DNA of 64,000 bases from Pseudomonas mandelii (GCF_024138395.1 NZ_JAMYDU010000003.1:310001-374000), one strand, 5' to 3'. Positions 18,164-26,547 are shown, numbered from the stretch's first letter. The notes: generated by a model not told the origin, from the sequence alone. Translations and numbers: made by a program.

Positions 18164-19373
18164 TTCCTGCGTGTTGACGGGCGAGGCCCTGCTCGCCCGT
18201 TTCACCGCGCTGGATGCTTTTCTGTTCGAGCATCAGGCGCTGTGGAAGCCTCGACCGTTTACCCATCTGCAATTGCCTTGGGAAGCGACCTACCCGGAAT
18301 TGGCGTTTTGGCTACGCGGGCGGTCGCTGGAGAATGCGGAAAAGAGTCATAACCAACCTTGTTTACTTGATGCGCCGGAGCCGTTTGCTTCATTGGCGGC
18401 GATGTCTGCTGAACTGAGCGCGGTGGGTGAATTGCCGGCTCGTGCGCTTGAAGCGGCGGGCCATCGATTAAATGTGGATGTGCCGGGACGCAAATGGCAG
18501 CAAATCGAAGCGTTCGCCAGTCGCTTGCAGTTCGCTCATGCACCGAGGCATTGGCTGGATTGGTGTTCGGGCAAAGGCCATTTGGGGCGACGCCTGCTGC
18601 AAACCGGGCAACAACTGACGTGCCTGGAGTACGACCCGGCGCTGGTCGCCAGCGGCCAGGCACTCAGCCAGCGTCATCAATTGCATGCGTTGCATGTCGA
18701 ACAGGATGTGCTCGCGCCTGGCGCAGCCTCTGTGCTGAACGCCGATCACACGCCCGTAGCGCTGCACGCCTGCGGTGATCTGCATGTGCGACTGATCCAG
18801 CTCGCCAGCGCCGCCGGTTGCAAACAACTGGCCATTGCACCCTGCTGCTACAACCGGATCAGTCTGGACACCTATCAGCCACTTTCCTGCGCGGCTGAGC
18901 GCTCCGACCTACACCTTTCCCTCGATGATCTTGCGCTGCCGATGAGCGAAACCGTCACCGCCGGTGCTCGCGTCCGACGCCAGCGCGACACCTCCATGGC
19001 CCGGCGCCTGGCGTTCGACCTGCTGCAACGGCAACTGCGCGGCGTCGACGAATACCTGCCGACCCCTTCTCTGCCCAGCGCCTGGCTGGACAAACCTTTC
19101 GCCGATTACTGCCGCGATCTGGCAGCGCTCAAAGACTTATCCACAGACGACGCGTCGGATTGGGCCGCGCTGGAAGTTGCCGGCTGGCAGCGTTTGGCCG
19201 AAGTGCGCAACCTGGAGCTTCTGCGAGGCCTTTTCCGACGGCCTTTGGAGCTGTGGCTAGTACTTGATCGAGCACTTTTTCTCATAGAGCAGGGTTACAC
19301 CGTTCGCCTCGGCATCTTCTGTGAAACCCCACTCACACCGCGCAATTTCCTACTCCTGGCAGAACGCCCTTAA
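18144..19373 (+). CDS. SAM-dependent methyltransferase (Methyltransf_32-like)
   Basis: The start at 18144 (MPAKGVDSCVLTG) gives 409 residues; an upstream codon at 18108 would deepen the overlap with the permease. The central SAM-binding motif is HWLDWCSGKGHLGRRLL at about residue 138. It is followed by CLEYDPALVASGQ and VALHACGDLHVRLIQLA, then IAPCCYNRI, a layout seen in the methyltransferase family whose members include the GSTCD-like proteins. The substrate is unknown. The overlap with the ABC operon suggests co-transcription rather than a shared function. Confidence 0.82.
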   Translation: MPAKGVDSCVLTGEALLARFTALDAFLFEHQALWKPRPFTHLQLPWEATYPELAFWLRGRSLENAEKSHNQPCLLDAPEPFASLAAMSAELSAVGELPARALEAAGHRLNVDVPGRKWQQIEAFASRLQFAHAPRHWLDWCSGKGHLGRRLLQTGQQLTCLEYDPALVASGQALSQRHQLHALHVEQDVLAPGAASVLNADHTPVALHACGDLHVRLIQLASAAGCKQLAIAPCCYNRISLDTYQPLSCAAERSDLHLSLDDLALPMSETVTAGARVRRQRDTSMARRLAFDLLQRQLRGVDEYLPTPSLPSAWLDKPFADYCRDLAALKDLSTDDASDWAALEVAGWQRLAEVRNLELLRGLFRRPLELWLVLDRALFLIEQGYTVRLGIFCETPLTPRNFLLLAERP

Positions 19374-19716
19374 ACAACCACATCCTGTGGATAACTCTGT
19401 TGATGGAATTATCGTGGATCCAATATCCACGCTGTTTTACGCCTGAAACACTGCTGGTCATTTTTTGTTCACACCAATAAAAAACCCGTAAAACAGGCGT
19501 TTGCGGACAAATGAGAACGAGTCCACAAAATCGTAATCAACAGACCATCGCTCCTGGTCCATTGTGCATAAGCATTTAATCAAAACGACATAACCGCCCA
19601 ACACCGGACATCCATAGCGGAAAATTGCGTCTTGCAAAGTCCCTTGCTATACACGCATACAAGGACGCCGGCAGTGCGGCCCTGAACAAGAAAAATCTGA
19701 CCGACAGGATGCGACC
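19374..19716. other. Intergenic region with a DnaA-box-like site
   Basis: This 343-base stretch holds no gene. It is A/T-richer than its surroundings. It contains TGTGGATAA at 19386-19394, a perfect complement of the DnaA-box consensus; another perfect match lies at 19137-19145 in the gene upstream. The FkbM-type gene promoter must lie here, but no clear boxes were identified. Confidence 0.55.
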
Positions 19717-20541
19717 GTGACGTTCATTTCTTACGCACAGAATTTCGAAGACATCCGCCTGTGGCGCGCCCTCAAAGATGTCGAAGACGGCTTTTACATC
19801 GACATCGGGGCCAACGACCCCACCCAGGACTCCGTCACCAAAGCCTTCTACGATCGCGGCTGGACCGGCATCAACGTCGAACCCATGCCAAATTACTATG
19901 ACGCCCTGTGCCAACAACGCCCAAAAGACACCAACCTGCAATGCGTGGCCGGCGAAAGCGCCGATGACCTGACCTTCTACGGCATCGCCGGCACCGGCTT
20001 GTCGACCCTCGACCCGGCCCTGGCCCAGCAACACAAAGACGCCGGCATGGACGTGCGCAGCCAAGCCGTCAAATCCCGCACCTTGGCCTCCATCTGCGAA
20101 CAACACGCCCGGAACCGCCCCATCCACTTCCTGAAAATCGACGTCGAAGGCCACGAAGAAACCGTCCTGCGCGGCATGGACTTCACCCAATGGCGGCCGT
20201 GGATCATCCTCATCGAAACCCCATGGGAACGCGACCAGACCTGGGAAACCCTCGTCAGCGGCGCCGGTTACCAGTCCATCCTGTTCGACGGCATCAACAC
20301 CTACTATCTCGCCGAAGAACACCTGGCGCTCAAACCCGCCTTCGACATCCCGCCGTGCAACCTGGACGACTTCCAGTTCTGCAAAGGCCATAATTTCAGC
20401 CACCCCGTCACCGACGCTGAAATCCACCTCGCCGCCGCCCTGCAACGCGCTGAACATGCCGAAGCGCAGCTGCGAGCGATGCAAAACAGCCGAGCCTGGC
20501 GCACCCTTCAGAAACTCAAGAAAGTACTGGTTCGCGCCTGA
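19717..20541 (+). CDS. FkbM-family methyltransferase
   Basis: The 274-residue protein begins at a GTG preceded by AGGA; the nearby ATG at 19709 is out of frame and stops at once. The FkbM pattern is clear: FYIDIGANDPTQDSVTKAFYDRGWTG near residue 28 as SAM-binding motif I, then VEPMPNYYDAL, and FLKIDVEGHEETVLRGMDF near residue 145. Members O-methylate sugars in glycans, lipopolysaccharide or antibiotics. A helical C terminus (AALQRAEHAEAQLRAMQ) is a possible coiled coil. No glycan genes are adjacent. Confidence 0.9.
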   Translation: MTFISYAQNFEDIRLWRALKDVEDGFYIDIGANDPTQDSVTKAFYDRGWTGINVEPMPNYYDALCQQRPKDTNLQCVAGESADDLTFYGIAGTGLSTLDPALAQQHKDAGMDVRSQAVKSRTLASICEQHARNRPIHFLKIDVEGHEETVLRGMDFTQWRPWIILIETPWERDQTWETLVSGAGYQSILFDGINTYYLAEEHLALKPAFDIPPCNLDDFQFCKGHNFSHPVTDAEIHLAAALQRAEHAEAQLRAMQNSRAWRTLQKLKKVLVRA

Positions 20542-20577
20542 TCAAACGCCTGCATAAAAATAGTCTGAATTCAGGGG

Positions 20578-20605
20578 TTTACAGAACCAACCCAATCGCT
20601 ATAAT
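20578..20605 (+). promoter_or_regulatory. Sigma-70 promoter of tRNA-Thr
   Basis: TTTACA at 20578-20583 and a perfect TATAAT at 20600-20605 are spaced by 16 bases. The tRNA begins at 20620. Confidence 0.8.
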
Positions 20606-20619
20606 CGTCGCCCTAACAC

Positions 20620-20695
<76 letters not shown>

Positions 20696-20700
20696 TACAA

Positions 20701-20735
20701 AACAAAGCCCTCGCAGAAATGCGAGGGCTTTGTTG
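20701..20735 (+). terminator. Terminator of tRNA-Thr
   Basis: A 14-base stem (AACAAAGCCCTCGC with GCGAGGGCTTTGTT) around the loop AGAAAT follows the tRNA by five bases. Confidence 0.88.
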
Positions 20736-20917
20736 TTTCTGGGGTTCGTGGGGCTGACAGCATTGGCCTACACAGTCAGCACAAGAAGTCTCTCAGCCAC
20801 TAATGAGCAGATTTCCCTCTGCTACGCTTCACAAGCCACTGCTTCCTCAGTTGTGATTTCCGGAAGTCCGTGGCACCACACGACCGAAAGAAGCACAAAC
20901 GAGTAAGGACCACTCCC

Positions 20918-21241
20918 ATGACTCTCCACAAAATAACCCTGGCTGGTGCGCTGTTATTCACTCTGGCCGGCTGCAACTCCATCGCCAGCAGTACCAACAC
21001 GCTAACCGATGAGCAGATCAAATCTCAGAGCGCCGGCGCGTTGGGCTATTCACCTTCTGACTTGAGTATTGTCAGCCGTCGTACTGAAGGCACGAATACT
21101 TATGTCGCGCTGAAAACCAACGATAACCAGCAGTTCAACTGCATTATTAACGGCGGCAACCTGCTGACGCTGGGTATGACCAATCCGCCGTCATGCGCGA
21201 AAAAAGGTGAACCGATCAAGGTAGCGCCGTTCGGAGGTTAA
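20918..21241 (+). CDS. Small outer-membrane-type lipoprotein
   Basis: The start at 20918 (MTLHKITLAGALLFTLAGC) is preferred over an in-frame codon at 20870 because it gives a proper lipoprotein signal with the lipobox LAGC, the cysteine being residue 19. AAGGA lies upstream. The mature part of about 89 residues has two further cysteines (FNCIING, PPSCAKKG) that could form a disulfide. No known domain is recognised. It stands alone between a tRNA and a minus-strand operon. Confidence 0.85.
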   Translation: MTLHKITLAGALLFTLAGCNSIASSTNTLTDEQIKSQSAGALGYSPSDLSIVSRRTEGTNTYVALKTNDNQQFNCIINGGNLLTLGMTNPPSCAKKGEPIKVAPFGG

Positions 21242-21307
21242 TGACTCAAGGATGAGAGCGCTGGTCGTCGTTTCTGCTGTGAACAGCGCCCTACTCCTGA
21301 ATCACTC

Positions 21308-22018
21308 TTAGTGCCCCGCGCTCTGCCCACCATCAACATGCAAGATCTCGCCGGTGACAAAGTTGGCGCTGTCCAGATACACCACAGCCTGAGCAATATC
21401 GCTGATCTCCCCCATGTGCCCAACCGGGTGCAAATTCCCCAGTGCTTCGTGAGTTTCCTCACCATGCATCGGCGTCTTGATGATGCCCGGGGAAACCGCA
21501 TTCACCCGAATCCCGCGTTTGGCGTACTCAATGGCCAGAGATTTGGTCGCCGCGTTCAAGCCACCCTTGGTTAACGAAGCCAATACCGACGGCACACCGT
21601 CAATCGCGTGGTCCACCAGGCTAGTGGTGATGTTGACGACGTGGCCGCGGCCCTGTTTTTCCATCTCGGTGATCGCGAGTTGGGTGATGTAGAAGAAACC
21701 ATTCAGATTCACCGACAGCACCGCGGCGTAGTCTTCGGGGGTGTAGGCAGTGAACGGTTTGGCGACGAAGATCCCGGCGTTGTTCACTAAGGTGTCGATA
21801 CGGCCGAAACGTTCGATCGTTTCACGGATGACTCGCTGAGCGATCGCCGGATCGCCGATGTCGCCGGCAACGGTGTGGATGTCCGGGTCGGTGGATGGCT
21901 GGATCGAACGCGAAGTGGCGACTACCCGGTAATCGAGATCACGGAAGGCCTTGACCATGCCTGCGCCGAGACCTTGGGAGGCGCCAGTAATAACGATGAC
22001 TTTTTTCGAATTGCTCAT
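21308..22018 (-). CDS. SDR-family oxidoreductase lacking the usual catalytic tyrosine
   Basis: The 236-residue Rossmann protein has the nucleotide motif GASQGLGAGM (about residue 12) and NNAG (about 84). The active-site serine region (VNITTSLVDHA) is followed by SVLASLTKGGL, where the YxxxK tyrosine is replaced by alanine although the lysine is kept. The C-terminal VNAVSPGIIKTPM is normal. Catalysis by the standard SDR mechanism is therefore doubtful. It is the last gene of a three-gene unit with a DsbA-like protein and a tautomerase. Confidence 0.88.
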   Translation of the reverse strand: MSNSKKVIVITGASQGLGAGMVKAFRDLDYRVVATSRSIQPSTDPDIHTVAGDIGDPAIAQRVIRETIERFGRIDTLVNNAGIFVAKPFTAYTPEDYAAVLSVNLNGFFYITQLAITEMEKQGRGHVVNITTSLVDHAIDGVPSVLASLTKGGLNAATKSLAIEYAKRGIRVNAVSPGIIKTPMHGEETHEALGNLHPVGHMGEISDIAQAVVYLDSANFVTGEILHVDGGQSAGH

Positions 22019-22061
22019 GATGAACCTCTACTAATAAATGATGGTTTTGAAAAGTGATCAA

Positions 22062-22718
22062 TCAGGCTTCGGCGGGGGCCTGCGCCATTTGCCTCAGCAT
22101 CTGTTCGTAGTACTCGACCGATTGCGAGCCCGACACCAGGTGACGACCGTTCAGCACCATGGCCGGTACCGAATTGATGCCGCGCTCGCGGTAAAACGCT
22201 TCAAGCTCACGCACCTCGTTGGCGAACGCTCCGGAAACCAGCACCTCGCCTGCTCGCTCCGCATCCAGTCCCGCCTCAGCCGCCAGATGCACCAGCGTCT
22301 CGTGATCGCTCAGGTTCTGGCCGTCGGCGAAGTAAGCGCGTAGCAACGCTCGCTTGAGTGCGATCTGCCGCCCTTCCTGCGACGCCCAGAACAACAAACG
22401 ATGAGCATCAAACGTGTTGTAGAAATGACTGCGCTTCTCCAGATCGAACTTGAACCCGATGGCCTCACCGCGAGCGATCTGCATCGCTTTGCCGGCGGCG
22501 ACTTCCTCGGCGCTGCGCCCGTACTTGCGCATCAAGTGCTCGATCGCGTTCTCGCCTTCCGCCGGCATGTCCGGGTTCAACTCGAAGGGCTTGAAGGTCA
22601 GCTCGACGGAGACTTCACCGGCCAGGTTCTCGATCGCTTGCTCCAGCGCCGTCGCGCCCAAGGCGCACCATGGGCACACCACATCGGAGACGAAATCGAT
22701 GGTGACGGACGCAGTCAC
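22062..22718 (-). CDS. DsbA-family thiol oxidoreductase (FrnE-like)
   Basis: The 218-residue protein starts at a GTG (22716-22718) overlapping the upstream tautomerase stop. It has a thioredoxin-fold CPWC motif at about residues 16-19 (DVVCPWCALG) and a helical insertion, ending in the cis-Pro region INSVPAMVLNG. There is no signal peptide, so it acts in the cytosol, like FrnE/2-hydroxychromene-2-carboxylate isomerase relatives. Co-transcription with a tautomerase and an SDR protein suggests a small catabolic or detoxifying unit. Confidence 0.9.
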   Translation of the reverse strand: MTASVTIDFVSDVVCPWCALGATALEQAIENLAGEVSVELTFKPFELNPDMPAEGENAIEHLMRKYGRSAEEVAAGKAMQIARGEAIGFKFDLEKRSHFYNTFDAHRLLFWASQEGRQIALKRALLRAYFADGQNLSDHETLVHLAAEAGLDAERAGEVLVSGAFANEVRELEAFYRERGINSVPAMVLNGRHLVSGSQSVEYYEQMLRQMAQAPAEA

Positions 22719-22936
22719 GACTGCCCCCCTTCCTCAGCCAGTTGCTTTCGGTACTGGGTGGTGGTGATGCCGGCATAGCCCCAGTTATCGGTGTCGACTT
22801 CTTCGATCACGATGTGGGTCAGGTCCGGGCGTTTGTTGAGGACGCGTTCCAGGGTTTCAGTGATTTCAGCGATCACCTGAGCTTTCTGCTCTGGGGTAAC
22901 GCCATCGCGGGTGATGCGTACGCTTACGAAAGGCAT
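22715..22936 (-). CDS. 4-oxalocrotonate tautomerase-like protein
   Basis: The 73-residue protein carries the catalytic N-terminal proline (MPFVSVRITRDGVTPEQKAQ) once methionine is removed. Arg residues follow at the usual places, with a C-terminal NWGYAGITTTQYRK extension typical of one tautomerase subgroup. Such enzymes ketonise enols in aromatic or halo-acid catabolism. It is the first gene of the tautomerase-DsbA-SDR operon and its stop overlaps the DsbA GTG start by four bases. Confidence 0.9.
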   Translation of the reverse strand: MPFVSVRITRDGVTPEQKAQVIAEITETLERVLNKRPDLTHIVIEEVDTDNWGYAGITTTQYRKQLAEEGGQS

Positions 22937-23223
22937 GGGGAAATCTCCAGTGGCCTTCTCAACGGAATGATGAGGAGGCGTTGGAGAAGAATGTAGGAGG
23001 TTGGGTCAGAGGGATAAAGGTGGGGGCGGGAACATCATTAGTTACTTGGTGTAATGAGTAGAGGTCTGCACTGAAAAACCAACGCTCGGCCCGAAAAATC
23101 TCAAAGAAGAACTGTGAGCGCACTCCGGATTGAAGCGTTCAACACCTTGGGGAATTGGCCGAACAGCTGAGAAGTCTGGCTCACGCTCGAGCGTTGATTG
23201 GGCCCGATAAATCATCGAAATCC
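22937..23223. other. Intergenic stretch upstream of the tautomerase operon
   Basis: Together with the following terminator this makes a gap of about 346 bases. It must contain the minus-strand promoter of the tautomerase-DsbA-SDR genes. A 64-codon minus-strand frame at 23042-23236 has no ribosome-binding site or family likeness and is not called. Confidence 0.45.
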
Positions 23224-23273
23224 AAATAAAGGGCACCCATTAGCCTTGGCTTGAAACCAGCTAATGAGTACCC
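23224..23273 (-). terminator. Terminator of higBA
   Basis: On the minus strand GGGTACTCATTAGC pairs with GCTAATGGGTGCCC (two mismatches) across a 15-base loop. It is followed by TTTATTT, and lies ten bases past the end of the antitoxin gene. Confidence 0.75.
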
Positions 23274-23282
23274 CGTTATATC

Positions 23283-23567
23283 CTAAACCGCCTGTAGATC
23301 GCGCAATGCCTCAGGATGCTGGCTCGCAACACGTAGCAGTGTCTGCGCTGCTCCCGTCGGTTGCCGACGCCCTTGCTCCCAGTCCTGCAACGTTCGCAAA
23401 CTAACTCCAATTAGCTTGGCGAACGCGCTCTGAGAAACGCCCACTTTGGCTCGCGCTTCAGCAGCCGCAGACAGCGGCACCTCTGTCACGCGAGCAGCTT
23501 TGCCGGCTTTCATTTGACGTACAGACTCCAGCAAGTCCTGCTGGAACTGTTCCAGTTCATTGACCAT
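23283..23567 (-). CDS. HigA/NadS-type antitoxin with C-terminal helix-turn-helix
   Basis: The 94-residue protein has a helical N-terminal toxin-binding half. A Cro/XRE helix-turn-helix follows at residues 40-75 (GVSQSAFAKLIGVSLRTLQDWEQG) with the family tail RQPTGAAQTLLRVASQHPEAL. Such proteins bind their toxin and repress their own promoter. It overlaps the upstream toxin gene by 11 bases, so toxin is translated first, the HigBA order. A perfect palindrome sits upstream of the toxin gene. Confidence 0.92.
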   Translation of the reverse strand: MVNELEQFQQDLLESVRQMKAGKAARVTEVPLSAAAEARAKVGVSQSAFAKLIGVSLRTLQDWEQGRRQPTGAAQTLLRVASQHPEALRDLQAV

Positions 23568-23874
23568 TGCTGATTTCCTCCTTCAGTTGCTTGAGGAAGG
23601 CTGCGGGTAAATTATCGAGCTTCGCCTTGGTGTAAGCGATCAGCAACCAGATAGAGCCTTCGGAAAGCGTGTTGTAGTAAATGACACGTGTACCACCTCG
23701 TTTCCCCATTCCGCTACGGGACCAACGAACCTTGCGCAGGCCTCCGCTACCAGGAACCACATCGCCGGCCAACGGATTAGCCGCCAGCCAGGTAATGAAT
23801 TCATGACGTTCGCCATCGTCCCAGATGGACTCAGCATAACGCTTGAAAATTTCGGTTTCGATAATCGTGAACAT
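23557..23874 (-). CDS. HigB/RelE-superfamily toxin
   Basis: The start at 23874 (MFTIIETEIFKRYAESI) gives 105 residues; a longer frame reaching 23916 would cross the operator palindrome. The RelE-like fold is indicated by FITWLAANPLAGDVVPGSGGLRKVRW, then GGTRVIYYN, and the C-terminal LIAYTKAKLDNLPAAFLKQLKEE. Toxins of this group cleave mRNA on the ribosome. The gene is upstream of, and overlaps, its antitoxin. Confidence 0.92.
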   Translation of the reverse strand: MFTIIETEIFKRYAESIWDDGERHEFITWLAANPLAGDVVPGSGGLRKVRWSRSGMGKRGGTRVIYYNTLSEGSIWLLIAYTKAKLDNLPAAFLKQLKEEISNGQ

Positions 23875-23882
23875 GAGCCGAA

Positions 23883-23903
23883 CTATACGGCTTTGCCGTA
23901 TAG
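23883..23903 (-). promoter_or_regulatory. Operator palindrome of higBA
   Basis: CTATACGGC (23883-23891) and GCCGTATAG (23895-23903) form a perfect 9+9 inverted repeat with centre TTT. It sits 8 bases before the toxin start. Within it CTATAC resembles a -10 element on either strand, so the antitoxin could occlude RNA polymerase directly. Confidence 0.7.
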
Positions 23904-24691
23904 ATGAGCAACGCACGTTTGTCTGATCGAACGCTTGGGGGACACGGAACTCGGCTATAGCCCATATCTAGAGCCTTTGGTATTCAATCGTCGAAATTAT
24001 GAAAATTATGGCTAGCCAATAATTATTGCCCAGCCATAAAAATCACTAAACGTTTAACCCACGCGTTCGTTCTCAGGCGTCTCTCCCCCCACGCCTCCGA
24101 TTTGCTCCACATCGCCAAACTGGCGTAGAGCCGGGGCCGGAGACGCGGTCTTCGGGGCACATGCGGGCGAGCACGCCGGCTTCTTCCATCAGCCGATCGT
24201 GGTGCCGACACACGGTCAAACACACACGTTGACACCCACCCCTCACGGGCAGACAATCTAATCGAGAGCGCGAAACCGACTGCCTTCAGGTGGCGATAGT
24301 CGACGCTAGGAACCCCGTTGATGACCTGGAAATCAGCGTTCGGGTAAACCTCTCCTCCCCTGCTTGAGGGAGCACAATATCAAGCACCTATTCATGAAAG
24401 CAGCCTGATCAGGCTGCTTTTTTTTGCCTTGGGAAAAGGTTTCGTTGATAAACCGTCACTCAGAAAAAGCCCACACCTTTCCCGTTCGGGCCATTTTTGC
24501 TCCGATCATCTATACCTCACCGAAAACCTTAATCCCGTGTAAGCCCCCAACCATCGGACGCGGAATCATTTCGCTACTAAACTCGGGACAAGCATGCTCA
24601 GGTGCAGGATCATAGCCAGCACGCGACCGACGCCCACCGGGGCGGTCAGGTACACAACAATAGCCAGCCCACTTTAGAGGGCATTACCCAA
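23904..24691. other. Long gene-poor region between higBA and a LysR gene
   Basis: This stretch of nearly 800 bases has no well supported gene. A minus-strand frame at 24073-24246, starting with GTG, encodes a 57-residue peptide rich in Cys, His and Arg (VCLTVCRHHDRLMEEAG, later VWRCGANRRRGG). It lacks a clear ribosome-binding site and may be a remnant. A strong terminator-like palindrome lies at 24397-24425 with no gene obviously feeding it. An A/T-rich block around 23990-24040 follows higBA. Confidence 0.5.
24397..24425 (+). terminator. Strong terminator-like hairpin without an evident gene
   Basis: AAAGCAGCCTGA and TCAGGCTGCTTT form a perfect 24-base palindrome followed by a run of T. No open reading frame on the plus strand ends nearby, so it may close an unrecognised small RNA or a lost gene. 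Confidence 0.75.
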
Positions 24692-25618
24692 ATGGATAGC
24701 AGAACCTTACGTAACCTCATGCGCATTGTGCAGACCGGCTCATTGTCGGCGGCGGCAGAGCATTCCTGTTTGACCGTGCAGGCATTGGCCGCACAGTTGA
24801 ACAAGGTCGAAGAGCAGTTCGGTTTTCGGTTGTTTCGTCGCTCCAACAAGGGGCTGACTCTGACAACGCAGGGCACGGAGCTCACGCCCTACATGGACAA
24901 GGTGTTGGTCGCTACGCGGCAACTGGAAGAAAAAGTCGCCGCACTCAAGGTGCCTGGGCAGCGCACGCTCAAGGTTGCACTTAACACCACGCTCTCGGCC
25001 GACTTCAACCGGCGAATGATCGGACGCCTCATTGAGGTGTTTCCTGATTATCAGCTGGAATTCAGCTACGCCGAGTCGATGGAAAACCTCAGCAAGTTGA
25101 AGAATGAGGATTTCGACCTGGCCGTGTTGATCGGCCCGCAACAACCGGGGTTACCCAGCATTGCGCTGCCCGATGTACAGGTGCAGGTGGTCGGGGCTCA
25201 TTGCGGTCAGGAAAACGACCCGCTGATGCTGCTCGGCAATAAGTTTCAGGTTCGCCCTGCCGACGATTGTCCGTATTCCCACAGCTTCTTGCGTTTTCTC
25301 GACGCAGGCCTAGGTAATTACGAGTCAGGCAAGCGGATGATCTATTCCTGCAGCGAGACCCTGACCCTGTCGTTGATCACGCAAATGGACGGCCTCGGCA
25401 TGGTTTCCCGTGAGGCGGCGCTGCGTAACGGCCTGACCATTTTCCCGGGTTTCGAGGATTCCCTCGAAGTGCGGTTGGCGGTCAATAACCCCGAGTTGTC
25501 GGGCCAGGCCTTGAACGATGTGGTCGCTCTGTCGCTACATGAACGATCCGAGCGCGATGTACGCAGCCGTTCCCACCGCTACGCTGAGAAAGAGGTTTTT
25601 GCTGAAATACGCACATAA
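24692..25618 (+). CDS. LysR-family transcriptional regulator
   Basis: The start at 24692 (MDSRTLRNLMRIVQTGS) is preceded by AGAGGG at ten bases. A longer frame from 24602 has no family support. The 308-residue product has the LysR winged helix-turn-helix (residues 2-60: SLSAAAEHSCLTVQALAAQLNKVEEQFG) and an effector domain. The last 84 bases overlap the convergent azlD gene. Because it faces the dioxygenase/GNAT/AzlCD cassette it is a candidate regulator of it, but that rests on position only. Confidence 0.88.
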   Translation: MDSRTLRNLMRIVQTGSLSAAAEHSCLTVQALAAQLNKVEEQFGFRLFRRSNKGLTLTTQGTELTPYMDKVLVATRQLEEKVAALKVPGQRTLKVALNTTLSADFNRRMIGRLIEVFPDYQLEFSYAESMENLSKLKNEDFDLAVLIGPQQPGLPSIALPDVQVQVVGAHCGQENDPLMLLGNKFQVRPADDCPYSHSFLRFLDAGLGNYESGKRMIYSCSETLTLSLITQMDGLGMVSREAALRNGLTIFPGFEDSLEVRLAVNNPELSGQALNDVVALSLHERSERDVRSRSHRYAEKEVFAEIRT

Positions 25619-25852
25619 CAATGTCGGAATGGCTGCATAAAATTCCGGGCGATCGAGCTGCACCTGTTGATCTTTGATCAACAGCGGCGTAAGGCTGATT
25701 GCAGCGACGATCGCCACCGGCAGGTATTCCAGCGCCCGGGCGACCAGGGGTGGCCAATGATCGGTGCTCACCTGCAGCGGCAACGCGCGCGGCAGGAACG
25801 TCACGGCCATCATCAGCGCGACGACCAGGATCAGGAACGTTTGGTCAGGCAT
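25535..25852 (-). CDS. azlD: AzlD-type branched-chain amino acid exporter, small subunit
   Basis: The 105-residue membrane protein has three or four helices. It shows the AzlD hallmarks (VTFLPRALPLQ at about 17, then LEYLPVAIVAAISLTPLL). AzlD works with AzlC to export branched-chain and related neutral amino acids or analogues. Its ATG lies inside azlC (22-base overlap), and its 3' end overlaps the convergent LysR gene. It is the last gene of the dioxygenase-GNAT-azlC-azlD unit. Confidence 0.92.
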   Translation of the reverse strand: MPDQTFLILVVALMMAVTFLPRALPLQVSTDHWPPLVARALEYLPVAIVAAISLTPLLIKDQQVQLDRPEFYAAIPTLLCAYFSKNLFLSVAVGTAAYIALGSFM

Positions 25853-26547
25853 ACACCCACTCCGCAGCCGACGAATGTGGCGATGAACACGTTGAAGGGT
25901 GAATTACCGATCAGGCTCAGGACACCCATGCAGGCGACCGCGGCCAGTGCGGCGATCAGTTTGTTGCGGGTGTTGCACAGCGATACCAGCACGTAGAGCA
26001 TCATTGCGGTCAGCGCATAATCGAGCTGATATTTGATCAGGTGCGCCGCGTACTGCGCGCAGATCGCTCCCAGCAAACCGCCCAGCACCCACGACGTGTG
26101 GCAATACAGATTGAAACCGATCAGGTAACGCACATTGACCGGCGTGCCCTTGCCCAGCTTGACGCTGTGGAAGGCAAACGATTCATCGGTCAGCCCGCCG
26201 GCATAACACCAGCGCTCGAGACGACTGAGCCCCATCGCCTGCAAGGCCTTGGCCATGTAGACCGACATCAGCATGTGCCGTGCATTGATCAGAAACGTGG
26301 TGAGGATGATGGTGGTCAGCGACGCGCCGCTGGAGATCAGCGCCAGGGCGGCGAACTGCGAGGCACCGGCATAGACGAACAGGCACATCGCGACCGGCAG
26401 CCACACGGGCAACCCGGCATTGACGGCCATCAAACCGAACACAAACGACACCGTGAAGTAGCCTGCAATAACCGGGCTGGCTTCAGCGAACGTGCGCGAG
26501 GGCTGGGGCTCGACCATCAGCGGCTGGCTGCTGGACGTCTCATTCAT
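25831..26547 (-). CDS. azlC: AzlC-type branched-chain amino acid exporter, large subunit
   Basis: The 238-residue membrane protein has about seven helices. The AzlC motifs are visible: SFVFGLMAVNAGLPVWLPV, then YAGASQFAALALI and INARHMLMSVYM, and DESFAFHS. AzlCD exports branched-chain amino acids and toxic analogues. The gene overlaps the GNAT gene by ATGA and azlD by 22 bases. The export activity next to an amino-acid-type dioxygenase suggests a modified amino acid as cargo. Confidence 0.94.
   Translation of the reverse strand: MNETSSSQPLMVEPQPSRTFAEASPVIAGYFTVSFVFGLMAVNAGLPVWLPVAMCLFVYAGASQFAALALISSGASLTTIILTTFLINARHMLMSVYMAKALQAMGLSRLERWCYAGGLTDESFAFHSVKLGKGTPVNVRYLIGFNLYCHTSWVLGGLLGAICAQYAAHLIKYQLDYALTAMMLYVLVSLCNTRNKLIAALAAVACMGVLSLIGNSPFNVFIATFVGCGVGVCLTKRS

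Noticed and set aside
19137..19394. A replication origin at the DnaA-box pair
   Set aside because: There is no dnaA, dnaN or rpmH nearby, no A/T-rich unwinding repeats, and similar boxes occur inside coding genes elsewhere in the window.
23042..23236. A 64-codon minus-strand frame before higA
   Set aside because: It has no ribosome-binding site, domain or plausible protein composition.
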